From Azospirillum brasilense (lineage in GTDB: Bacteria; Pseudomonadota; Alphaproteobacteria; Azospirillales; Azospirillaceae), in assembly GCF_005222205.1 (NCBI RefSeq), contig NZ_CP032345.1:2233501-2297500 (forward strand): a stretch of 64,000 bases of DNA, written 5' to 3'. Made by a program: the position numbers and the translations under genes. Of this stretch, positions 44,091-52,535 are shown one piece after another (the stretch's first letter is position 1; each line of letters begins with the position of its first letter). Below the pieces are notes generated by a model, which did no database searches, was not told the origin of the DNA, and saw nothing but the letters and a program-made list of their open reading frames with translations.

Positions 44091-45761
44091 ATGCAGTCAG
44101 TGCTTTCCACCGTCTTTGAGGTCCAGCCCGACAGCAAGGACATGCTCGTCGCCCGCATCGTTCAACTGCGGCAGGACGAAGAGAGCCTTGTCGATCCGCA
44201 GGGAGAGAAATACGGGCGGCTGAAGGTCCGGGTTCCCTTGCTGCATTTCATGGCGCTCAGCGTGTTCGAAGACGATCGTTACGATCCGATCCTCGTCATC
44301 GAAACGAACTTCGATGGACCGCCCGGCCCGTTCTGGGCTCAGCTCGAGGCGGCCGTCGGCGAGGATCTCCGCGCGATCCTGCGCTTCTGCGAAAGGCCCT
44401 CTGGCCCGACCGGAGCGTTGTTCGACCGCGTCGTCGCGGCGGGCTCTCGCCAGCCGATCGCGTCGCTGCTGGAGGGCCACAGCTTCCAGCCCCTGATCGT
44501 CCACATCGGAAACCGTGGCCTCGACCGCGACCGCATCCTGCGGGAAGCCGAACTCTTCCATGCCGCGCGGACGATCCTGGCGGACGCCGACAGAACCGCC
44601 CCCAATCCGTACCGCTCCGCAACCAGCGCAACGGCGATCCACGCCGGCCTTCGTGGCGCGCTCCTGGAGTCGTTCCCCTGGCTCGACGAGCCGGCGCCCG
44701 CCCGCATTCCGGCCGACGAGAACCGGAGCGACTGGCTGCGGCTCGGCGGCTTCCTCGCCCTCCTGCTTCTCGTCCTGTCGCTTCCCGGGGTGCTGCTCGG
44801 CCTCATGCTCCGCCCGTGGTGGGTGGCGGTTCTCCTGTCCCTCGTCGCGGCTGCGGCGTTCGCGGCGTCGATCCGGGATCTCGGCGACCTGCTCCGCTTT
44901 TTCGGTGCGCCGGACGGCGCGGCGCCGGCCGATGCGCGCCCACGCCCGACGGCTGGCTCGCGCCTCGTCACCGCCCTCAAGGGCTTGGCCGGTGTCGTGG
45001 CCATGATCGGGGTCTATCTCGCCATTCCGTCAGCCGCCGCGGCGGCGGCGGTGGCGCCGCTGACCGGCGCCGGCTTCGGCGACATCTTCCGCGCGTCGGC
45101 CCAGGTCCTCGGCGCCGGTCTGGCGAGCATGCCCGCCAGTGCGCTCGCAATCCTGTGGTGGCTGCGCCGGTTGGAAGCGCGCGACGCGTCGCATGACCAT
45201 CCCCGCCTCGACGAGGGGAAGCTGCGGGCGATGATGGAGCGCGAGGATCACATCGCCCAGAACCACATGGGAAGCCTGGTCCTCGTCAAGCCCGGGGTGC
45301 TGCGCGCGGTGCTGCTGCGCGTCGGCCTGCGCGGACTTGGGCTCGTGCTGCGCGTGACCGAGTGGGCGCGGCGTGGGTATCTGGGCAGCATGCGGACCAT
45401 TCATTTCGCGCACTGGGCGCTCATCGACAACGGCGGTCGGCTGATGTTCTTCAGCAACTTCGACGGCAGTTGGGAGAGCTATCTCGACGATTTCATCGAG
45501 AAGGCGCATTCCGGTCTCACACTGGCGTGGGGCAACGCCACGGGTTTCCCGCCCGCGCGCTTCCTGCTGCTGGATGGGGCGACCCAAGGCCGGAAGTTCA
45601 AGGCCTGGGCCCGCCATTCCATGACGGTGAGCCTGTTCTGGTACAGCGCCTACAAGGACTACACCGTGGACCAGATCGAACGCCACGCGCGCGTTGCCGA
45701 CGGGTTGCGCCGGCGTTCCCTGACCAATGAGGAGGGCGCCCTATGGGCTCGGGACCTGTAG
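44091..45761 (+). CDS. membrane protein with duplicated HF...NFDG module, part of the DyP-P450 cluster
   Basis: The 556-residue protein begins MQSVLSTVFEVQPDSKDMLV; the frame is open from 44016 but this ATG gives a sensible soluble N-terminus. Two related soluble segments flank a membrane core: HFMALSVFEDD with ETNFDG (residues 52-76) and HFAHWALIDNG with SNFDG (438-459). Each is followed by a helix of similar length, which suggests an internal duplication of a ferredoxin-like module. About four membrane spans lie between (roughly 216-236, 238-258, 297-318 and 340-365). Its 3' end overlaps the DyP start by 19 bases, implying translational coupling. The family is not one I can name; a role in delivering a lipid or membrane substrate to the two haem enzymes is inference. 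Confidence 0.75.
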   Translation: MQSVLSTVFEVQPDSKDMLVARIVQLRQDEESLVDPQGEKYGRLKVRVPLLHFMALSVFEDDRYDPILVIETNFDGPPGPFWAQLEAAVGEDLRAILRFCERPSGPTGALFDRVVAAGSRQPIASLLEGHSFQPLIVHIGNRGLDRDRILREAELFHAARTILADADRTAPNPYRSATSATAIHAGLRGALLESFPWLDEPAPARIPADENRSDWLRLGGFLALLLLVLSLPGVLLGLMLRPWWVAVLLSLVAAAAFAASIRDLGDLLRFFGAPDGAAPADARPRPTAGSRLVTALKGLAGVVAMIGVYLAIPSAAAAAAVAPLTGAGFGDIFRASAQVLGAGLASMPASALAILWWLRRLEARDASHDHPRLDEGKLRAMMEREDHIAQNHMGSLVLVKPGVLRAVLLRVGLRGLGLVLRVTEWARRGYLGSMRTIHFAHWALIDNGGRLMFFSNFDGSWESYLDDFIEKAHSGLTLAWGNATGFPPARFLLLDGATQGRKFKAWARHSMTVSLFWYSAYKDYTVDQIERHARVADGLRRRSLTNEEGALWARDL

Positions 45762-47287
45762 CGCCGGACGCCCGGGTGGCGGCGGGCCAGGAGTACGACG
45801 TCGACCGCGACGCCGTTTCCACGCACGGCTGGGGGCTTGCAACGGACGCGTGGGCCGACGTCCAGGGGCTGGTCTACAGCGGATACGGTACCTTGCCATG
45901 GGCTCGGGCCCTGTTCCTGGACCTGACGCACGCGCAGTCCGGCTGGCTCACGTCGCTGCGCGCCGTGGCGCCGATCACCGACGGGCGTCCGATCGTCGAG
46001 CCGAAGGTCTGTGTCGACAAGGCGGCGGCCATCGCCTTTACCGGCGCCGGCCTGGCGGCGATGGGCCTTGGCGAGGATGCGCTCAGGACCTTTTCGCGGC
46101 CCTTCCGGGAAGGCATGCACCAGCAGAACCGGCGCCGTCGATTGGGCGACGACGGGCCGACCGTCGTCGACGGCGGGCCGCAGTGGAGCGGAAACACCCC
46201 CACGTCGCTGGAGACGCCGGACACCGTCCATGCCCTGCTCCTCGTCTACCACCGCAGCGAAGCGGACCTCGACCGATACGCGGAGGAGGCCCGCGGAACG
46301 CTTCTGGCCCAAAAGGTCGCGATCGTCCGCGAGATCAATCTGGACATAAAACCCGACCAGCGCGGGAAGGTGCGCGAGCATTTCGGCTTCGCCGACGGCG
46401 TCTCCCAGCCGCTGCCATACCTCGACAACGGGCGCGACGGGCCGCCCGGCCACGATCCCTGGAACGAGATCCCCCTCGGGGAGATCCTGATCGGCTACAG
46501 GAACGCCCATGCGGAGATCGCGCCGGGTCCACAGGTTCCGGCAACGGACAGCGCGGCCCGCTGGGAACTCCTGGATTCCGGAAACGCACCCGAGGGATTC
46601 CGCGATCTCGGCCTGAACGGCACCTATATGGTCGTGCGCGAACTCCGGCAGGATGTCGGCCGCTTCTGGACCTCGCTGGACAATCAGGCTGCCATCCTGC
46701 GGCGGCAGGGCGGCGACGCTGGTCAGGTCACGGCGGAGTGGCTGGCGGAGCGCATCGTCGGGCGGGACCGGGACGGCCGCCTCCTGTGCCCCGTTGGAAC
46801 CTCGGTGGCGGAGGGCGACAACCGCTTCGGGTTCCGTTCCCGGGACCCGCACGGGTTCGGGTGCCCCCTCGGCTCCCACGTCCGGCGCGCCAATCCGCGG
46901 GACGGGCTGGCCCCGGACGAAGACTCCGCTGAGACGCTTCGGGCGGCGGCGAACAACCACCGCATCATGCGTCGCGGCCGCAAGTTCGGCAGGGTGATCG
47001 CGGACCCGCGCCACGACGATGGGGAGGAGCGCGGCCTCCTCTTCATCTGCCTCAACACGGACATCGCCCGGCAGTTCGAGTTCGTGCAGCAGACGTGGCT
47101 CCTCAACCCGAATTTTGCCACGCTCTATCAGGAAAGGGACCCGCTGGTCGGTCCCAACGGCCCGCTGACGATCCCCCAGGACCCGTTGCGGAGGATCGTG
47201 GACGTGGAAACCTACATCGAGCTGGTGGGCGGGGAATATTTCTTCCTTCCCGGCATCCGGGCACTGGCCTATCTGGAAAGCCTGTGA
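45743..47287 (+). CDS. DyP-type haem peroxidase
   Basis: The 514-residue protein is a dye-decolorizing peroxidase. The GxxDG motif is HFGFADGVSQP with distal Asp218, and the proximal haem ligand is His379 in GSHVRRANPRD; the PHGFGCPLGSHVRRANPR block is the standard signature. The C-terminal FEFVQQTWLLNPNF is also conserved. It is longer than compact DyPs, mainly through an N-terminal extension, and resembles the larger subgroup. No signal peptide is present, so it acts in the cytoplasm or at the inner membrane. An AGGAGG site inside the previous gene drives translation. The stop at 47287 is two bases before the P450 start. Confidence 0.92.
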   Translation: MGSGPVAPDARVAAGQEYDVDRDAVSTHGWGLATDAWADVQGLVYSGYGTLPWARALFLDLTHAQSGWLTSLRAVAPITDGRPIVEPKVCVDKAAAIAFTGAGLAAMGLGEDALRTFSRPFREGMHQQNRRRRLGDDGPTVVDGGPQWSGNTPTSLETPDTVHALLLVYHRSEADLDRYAEEARGTLLAQKVAIVREINLDIKPDQRGKVREHFGFADGVSQPLPYLDNGRDGPPGHDPWNEIPLGEILIGYRNAHAEIAPGPQVPATDSAARWELLDSGNAPEGFRDLGLNGTYMVVRELRQDVGRFWTSLDNQAAILRRQGGDAGQVTAEWLAERIVGRDRDGRLLCPVGTSVAEGDNRFGFRSRDPHGFGCPLGSHVRRANPRDGLAPDEDSAETLRAAANNHRIMRRGRKFGRVIADPRHDDGEERGLLFICLNTDIARQFEFVQQTWLLNPNFATLYQERDPLVGPNGPLTIPQDPLRRIVDVETYIELVGGEYFFLPGIRALAYLESL

Positions 47288-47289
47288 TC

Positions 47290-48528
47290 ATGCGGGTCGA
47301 AGGCGTCGGACCCAGGGGGCGGCCCGGCGGGCTGAAAGGCGCGCTCGCCGGTTGGATGATGCGAAGCCTTCCGGCGGTGTTCCGGGTCCTGCGCGCCGTA
47401 TCGCCGGTTCTGCGCATTGGCGATACGGTCGTGGTGACCCGCTACGATGACGCGCGCGAGGTGTTCCTGAACGACGACGCCTTCGCGGTTCCCTACGCGA
47501 GGAAGCTCGACGTCATCATGGGCGGGCAGCCGTTCTTTCTGGGGATGCGCGATACGTCCGACTACCGCCGCGACACGGCGGCGATGAGGACGGTCGTCCG
47601 CTCCGACGACCTTCCCACGCTCGCTGCGGAGGCTGGGCGTCTCGCCGCTGAGGCGGTGCGGGCGGGCGGCGGCCGCATCGAGGTGGTGAACGACCTCGTC
47701 CGCGAAGTCACCTTCGCCGTCCTGGGCCGGTACTTCGGTGTGTCCGACCCGCCGGACGGCGATCTGAGAATCTGGGCGTCCCGGCTCTTCGAATTCCAGT
47801 TTGCCGACCCCGGCGACGACCCGGATCTGCGCGCCGAGGTCGACGCGATCGCACCGGCCCTGCGCGCCCACATCCAAGGGCTGATCGAAGCCCGCCGCGC
47901 CTCCGGCGCGTTCGGGGACGACGTTCTCGGGCGCTGCCTGGACCGCCAGAGCCGCGGCGATCCGGGCTTCTCCGACGGCCAGATCCGTGCCGCCCTGACC
48001 GGCTTCGTGGTTGGTGGACCGCCGCAGCCACCGATGGTCGTGCCCCAGGCCCTCGAGCAGTTGCTGCGCCGGCCAGCCGAGTTGGAGGGCGCACGGAAGG
48101 CAGCGCTGGCCGGTGACGACGCGCTGCTTCTCGGATACGTACTGGAGGCCATGCGCTTTGACCCGCTCGCCCCGACACTGCCGCGGGTCGCGGTGAGGGA
48201 CGAGCTCATCGCGGCCGGCAGCCGCCGGGCCACCAACGTGCGCGAAGGGGCCACTCTGCTCGTTGCCTTCAGCTCGGCGATGATGGACGAACGGCGCGTG
48301 CCCGATCCCAGGCGGTTCAACCCCCGTCGCTTGGCCCATGAGTACATGCATTTCGGGCATGGTCTCCACACCTGCTTCGGCTTGCAGATCAACCACGCAA
48401 TTCTGCCCATGATGCTCAAGCCACTTCTGGAACGGCGCGGGCTGCGGCGAGCCCCCGGACCGGACGGCCATCTGCGCAAGCGCGGCGCCTTCGCTGAGCG
48501 TCTGGAGGTGGTGTACGATCCGGAGTAG
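47290..48528 (+). CDS. cytochrome P450 with atypical I-helix
   Basis: The 412-residue protein is a P450. The K-helix ExxR is Glu286-Ala-Met-Arg289, and the haem-thiolate loop is FGHGLHTCFG with Cys362. The I-helix, which normally carries (A/G)GxxT with an acid-alcohol pair for dioxygen activation, reads VVGGPPQPPMVV at residues 240-251, with prolines in place of the Thr. That is what is seen in peroxygenase-like or rearranging P450s that do not need reduced dioxygen. No ferredoxin or reductase gene is nearby. The ATG at 47290 is two bases after the DyP stop, so the two haem enzymes are probably made together and act in sequence, possibly with peroxide as the oxidant. Confidence 0.92.
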   Translation: MRVEGVGPRGRPGGLKGALAGWMMRSLPAVFRVLRAVSPVLRIGDTVVVTRYDDAREVFLNDDAFAVPYARKLDVIMGGQPFFLGMRDTSDYRRDTAAMRTVVRSDDLPTLAAEAGRLAAEAVRAGGGRIEVVNDLVREVTFAVLGRYFGVSDPPDGDLRIWASRLFEFQFADPGDDPDLRAEVDAIAPALRAHIQGLIEARRASGAFGDDVLGRCLDRQSRGDPGFSDGQIRAALTGFVVGGPPQPPMVVPQALEQLLRRPAELEGARKAALAGDDALLLGYVLEAMRFDPLAPTLPRVAVRDELIAAGSRRATNVREGATLLVAFSSAMMDERRVPDPRRFNPRRLAHEYMHFGHGLHTCFGLQINHAILPMMLKPLLERRGLRRAPGPDGHLRKRGAFAERLEVVYDPE

Positions 48529-48639
48529 GTGTCAGGCCAACTCGAACAGCGTGAGGAAGGAACACCGAACGCAACGCCCAAAAAACGCTACGGATTTCCG
48601 GCCTATATTATCCATTTACCTAGCACTGCTTTGGCAGTT

Positions 48640-49385
48640 CTAGGGCGCTGTTAGCGCGTGATGTCTGACGCATCTGTTCGGGATGGGAGTTGAGTACGGA
48701 AACGAGGTTCTGACGGACGCGGAATGGGCGATACTGCATCCGCTGATCGAAGCCTGCCGCCCGCGCGGCAAGACACCCCCCAGCATCTGCGCCGCACCGT
48801 TACGGCGATCCTCTGGCGGCATAGGAACGGAGCCAAGCGGCGCGCCATCCCGTCGGAGTTGCGGGCGTGGTGGATGGCGGCGCAGACCTTCATCCGCTGG
48901 GCTCGGTTGGGCGTGTGGGAGCGCTTGCTCGATCTGGCCCAGCAGCGCGGCGTCGCGCTTGGCATGACCTTCCTGGACGGCACGAATATCCGAGCGCACG
49001 CGAAGGCGGCGGGCGCGTCAAAAAAAAGGGGATCTGGAGCACAGCGGGACGTGCGTGAAGCGCTTGGGCGTTCTCGTGGCGGCTATGGCACAAAAGCCTG
49101 CGTGATCGTGGATGGCGGTGGGCGACCGCGGCTAAGCTTCCGACGCCTTTCGCCAGCGGATCTGGAGCCTGGGTGCGCGACCAGCGATCCCGCACAAAAA
49201 GACCGATGCACCGGTCGCCTGTCCGGCATGGATTTACAACAACCGCAACCTCGTCGAGCGCTTTTGGGCCAGGATCAAGGAGTGGCGGGCAATTGCTACC
49301 CGCTACGAGAAAACTGCCAACTCCTTCACGGGCATCCTTTGCCTCGCCGCCGCCCTCGATTGGATCAAGCGCGAACAGGCCCTAG
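48640..49385 (+). mobile_element. decayed IS5-family element ending at the mutL stop codon
   Basis: Transposase pieces read in three frames: LTDAEWAILHPLIEACRPRG near 48710, then RHRNGAKRRAIPSELRAWW with FLDGTNIRAHAKAA and GRSRGGYGTKACVIVDG, and a C-terminal part, YNNRNLVERFWARIKEWRAI, near 49232. Two or more frameshifts make it non-functional. Imperfect terminal inverted repeats are visible: CTAGGGCGCTGTT (48640-48652) and, at the other end, AACAGGCCCTAG (49374-49385), one base shorter. The element lies tail to tail with mutL, whose TAG stop (49382-49384 on the - strand) lies inside the right end. It forms the right border of the DyP-P450 segment. Confidence 0.8.
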
Positions 49386-51283
49386 CGGCGCCCGAACAGC
49401 CGCTCGATGTCGGAAAGCTTTAATTCGACATAGGTGGGGCGGCCGTGATTGCACTGACCGCTGTGGGGGGTGGCCTCCATCTGGCGCAGGAGGGCGTTCA
49501 TCTCCTCGATGCCGAGAGAGCGCCCGGCGCGGACGGAGCCGTGACAGGCCATGGTGCCGCACACATGCTCCAACCGTTCCTTCAGCGACAGCGCGTCGCC
49601 CAGCTCCGCCAACTCCTCGGCAAGGTCGCGGACGAGGCTCTTCACGTCGCTCTGGCCGAGCAACGCCGGCACCTCGCGCACCAGGACGCAGCCGGGGCCA
49701 AAACCTTCCACCGCAAGGCCCAGTTCCGCCAGTTCCGCGGCGCGGCCCAGCAGGCGGTTGGCGGACGGTTCGTCCAACTCCACCAGCTCCGGAATCAGCA
49801 AGGCCTGCCGTTTCACGCCGCCCTCCAGAAGGGCGGTCTTCATGCGTTCATAGACCAGCCGCTCATGGGCGGCGTGCTGGTCGACGATGACGATGCCCTC
49901 GCTGGTCTGGGCGACGATGTAGGTGTTGTGGACCTGGGCGCGGGCCGCACCCAGCGGGTGGCTGTCCAGCGGCGGAGCAGCGGCGGCGGCCTGCGCCGCG
50001 TATTCCGGCGGGCGCGCGGCGGGCGCGGCCTGCCAGCCGGCGAGGCGGCCCTGCAGGGGAGGGAGCGGCGCCTGATGGGGAGCCTGGAAGGCGGTTGCCC
50101 GGTCGGCCAGCCCGCGCGGCACGACGGAGCCGTAGCCGCCGCCCCAGGACTGTGCCGGCTGATGCCCCGGGCTGCGGTAGGGCAGGGGGGAGGGCGACGG
50201 AATGGCCCCGTCCGTACCCGTCTCGCCGTTCTCCGGGCGCAGCGCACCGAGCGTCGCCAGCCCGACGGTGGTCGAGGCGCGGTGCCCGGCCTCGGCCAGC
50301 GCGTGCTTGAGCGCCCCGACGATCAGCCCGCGCACCAGGCCCTGGTCGCGGAACCGCACCTCCGCCTTGGCGGGATGGACGTTCACGTCCACCTCCTGCG
50401 GGTCGAGGTCGAGGAACAGCGCCAGCATGGGGTGGCGGTCGCGCGGCAGGAAATCGGCATAGGCCGCCCTCACCGCGCCGACCATCAGCTTGTCCCGCAC
50501 CGGGCGGCCGTTGACGAACAGGTGCTGGTGGCGGGCCGTGGGGCGGTGCAGGGTGGGCAGGCCGATCCAGCCGGCGAGCGTCACCCCCTCGCGCGCCGCC
50601 TGCACCGGCACGGCGTTGTCCTGGAAATCGCGGCCCATCAGGGCGCCCAGCCGGGTCAGCCGGGCGTCGAGCAGGTCGCCCTGCGCCGCCGACAGGCGCA
50701 GCGTCGAGCGGTTGTCGCCATCCAGTGTGAAGGCCACGCCGGGATGGGCCATGGCCAGCCGTTCGATGCAGTCGCCGATGTGGTCGAACTCGGTCCGGGC
50801 GGCCTTCAGGAATTTCAGGCGGGCGGGTACGGCGGCGAACAGGTCGCGCACCTCCACGCGGGTGCCCTGGGCCAGCGCGGCGGGCTGCGGCGCGCCCTTC
50901 AGCCCGGCGTCCACGGTCAGCGCCCAGGCGCTGTCGGCGCCGCGCGGGCGGCTGGTCAGGGTCAGGCGGCTGACCGCCCCGATGGAGGGCAGCGCCTCCC
51001 CGCGGAAGCCCAGGGAGCGGATGTCCAGCAGGTCGTCGGACGGCAGCTTGGAGGTGGCGTGCCGCTCCACGGCGAGCGCCAGCTCGTCCGGCCCCATGCC
51101 GCAACCGTCGTCGGTGATGGTGATGAGCGACTTGCCGCCATCACGCACCACCACGTCGATGCGGGTGGCCCCGGCGTCGATGGCGTTCTCCACCAGTTCC
51201 TTGACGGCGGCGGCGGGCCGCTCGATCACCTCGCCGGCGGCGATGCGGTTGACGAGCGTGTCGGGCAACATGCGGATCGGCAT
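49382..51283 (-). CDS. mutL: DNA mismatch repair protein MutL
   Basis: The 633-residue protein links MutS mismatch recognition to strand incision. The N-terminal GHKL ATPase has [28 protein letters not shown] and [13 protein letters not shown]; the transducer domain has [10 protein letters not shown] and [14 protein letters not shown] proline-rich linker (about 330-430) leads to the C-terminal domain with the endonuclease metal motif [12 protein letters not shown] starting at Asp468, and the [13 protein letters not shown] and [12 protein letters not shown] blocks. It is thus an endonuclease-type MutL as in species lacking MutH. The last codons (LFGRR) look complete even though the stop codon falls in the IS end. 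Confidence 0.96.
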   Translation of the reverse strand: MPIRMLPDTLVNRIAAGEVIERPAAAVKELVENAIDAGATRIDVVVRDGGKSLITITDDGCGMGPDELALAVERHATSKLPSDDLLDIRSLGFRGEALPSIGAVSRLTLTSRPRGADSAWALTVDAGLKGAPQPAALAQGTRVEVRDLFAAVPARLKFLKAARTEFDHIGDCIERLAMAHPGVAFTLDGDNRSTLRLSAAQGDLLDARLTRLGALMGRDFQDNAVPVQAAREGVTLAGWIGLPTLHRPTARHQHLFVNGRPVRDKLMVGAVRAAYADFLPRDRHPMLALFLDLDPQEVDVNVHPAKAEVRFRDQGLVRGLIVGALKHALAEAGHRASTTVGLATLGALRPENGETGTDGAIPSPSPLPYRSPGHQPAQSWGGGYGSVVPRGLADRATAFQAPHQAPLPPLQGRLAGWQAAPAARPPEYAAQAAAAAPPLDSHPLGAARAQVHNTYIVAQTSEGIVIVDQHAAHERLVYERMKTALLEGGVKRQALLIPELVELDEPSANRLLGRAAELAELGLAVEGFGPGCVLVREVPALLGQSDVKSLVRDLAEELAELGDALSLKERLEHVCGTMACHGSVRAGRSLGIEEMNALLRQMEATPHSGQCNHGRPTYVELKLSDIERLFGRR

Positions 51284-51359
51284 CCGCCAAATATAGTAGG
51301 CTCAGGAGCGGAATGCCACCATGAGCGGGGGCGTGCGCGGCGAACGGATGCGGCGGTCC

Positions 51360-52202
51360 TCAGGCTCCGGCGAACAGCCCCTTCAATCCCTGCAGCAGGC
51401 CGGCGGCCATGTCGGTGGCAACGTCATCCATGCCGACCGAGCGGACGGAGGCGAGGACGCGGGCGTTCGATCCTCCATCCCCGTCGGTCACCGCCCACAG
51501 GTTGGCGCCCTGGCCCGGCCGGGTGTCGGTGAGGCGTCCCAGCGTTCCTCCCTTGATGGCGCCGAGCAGCGGGTTGCTGTGGTCGTTTCCATCCTTCAGC
51601 GCGATCATGCGCAGCGGATCGTCCGTCTTGGCGGACCGGCCGGCAAGGCCGAGCCGGTCGAAGACGACCTGCAATTCCTTGCCGCTGTTGGGCATGCCGA
51701 TGCCGATCACCCCGGACTCGGCCTCGGCATCCTCGGCGAACGGGTCCTTCACTCCGGCGGCGCGCAGCGCGTCCGGCAACTCGGGTTTGCTGAGGCCGTT
51801 CTTCGCCGCCAGCTTGTCCAGCAGGCCATGCGCGGCACCACCCAGGACAATGGGCTGGTCCTCGGGCAGGTTGAGCGTCTGGCGCAGCATGCCCATCGCC
51901 TCCCGCATGTAGTCGGCCTGCTTGAGGTCGTAATCGCGGCGGGCGAGCACGGCGTCCATGCCCGCCGCGACCGGGTCCCTCGCCGCCGCGTCGCCGGCCT
52001 TTGGCACCGCGAAGGAGATGACCCCGGCCTTCATGGCCCGGACCGCGTCGGGAGACAGGCTGACCGTGTCCACCGTGCCGTTGCGGCCGATCGTGGGCGC
52101 GGCGGTTCCCGACGTGGCAGCCCCGGGGCCCTTTGCCGGACCGGGCTTGGCGCTGGCGCCGAAAGCGGCGGGCGTGCTGCTGGTGACGTCGGTGATGGAC
52201 AT
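51360..52202 (-). CDS. hypothetical protein
   Basis: The 280-residue protein (MSITDVTSSTPAAFGASAKP...) is Ala/Gly-rich and has no signal peptide or membrane span. The frame is open to 52400, but the ATG at 52202 follows GGGGGAAG and the region before it is low-complexity. Residues 60-160 appear helical (AGMDAVLARRDYDLKQADYM, LDKLAAKNGLSKPELP), with a later IGIGMPNSGKELQVVFDRLG segment. I do not recognise a family. It lies divergent to the aspartic protease gene with a 333-base AT-rich gap between them. Confidence 0.7.
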   Translation of the reverse strand: MSITDVTSSTPAAFGASAKPGPAKGPGAATSGTAAPTIGRNGTVDTVSLSPDAVRAMKAGVISFAVPKAGDAAARDPVAAGMDAVLARRDYDLKQADYMREAMGMLRQTLNLPEDQPIVLGGAAHGLLDKLAAKNGLSKPELPDALRAAGVKDPFAEDAEAESGVIGIGMPNSGKELQVVFDRLGLAGRSAKTDDPLRMIALKDGNDHSNPLLGAIKGGTLGRLTDTRPGQGANLWAVTDGDGGSNARVLASVRSVGMDDVATDMAAGLLQGLKGLFAGA

Positions 52203-52535
52203 GCGCTTCCCCCCGCTTTTCGACGGCGTGGCCTTCGGGACGCATCCCGAGGTGGTGAGCGATGATGCCGTGGGCGGGGTCGGTTGTCCATGCGGCGGAA
52301 GCGACCGGTCGGATGGCGCGTGTCCGGCCCGCCTCTTCCCTTGAGGCAATAAATTGAAGGACGAAGCATCATTATGATCCGTGAAAATATATGTCATCAA
52401 GCATCCTCGATCTTTTCTCCCTTTTTCCCGAAGGAATTATAAGAATGCAAATGCATGTGGTTTGATGAGATGTTTGAATATTATTTAGATATAAGGAAGT
52501 GTGCTGCTCCACCCGATTTTCTGTGGGAGCAGTCC
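52203..52535. promoter_or_regulatory. divergent intergenic region
   Basis: These 333 bases separate the hypothetical gene and the protease gene. The part from 52340 to 52510 is markedly AT-rich (AATTATAAG, ATATTATTTAGATATAAG), fitting promoters in both directions. No clear operator was seen. Confidence 0.4.

Noticed and set aside
48724..49890. 388-codon frame running from the IS5 remnant into mutL
   Set aside because: It joins transposase fragments with an antisense mutL shadow; no single intact protein is encoded.
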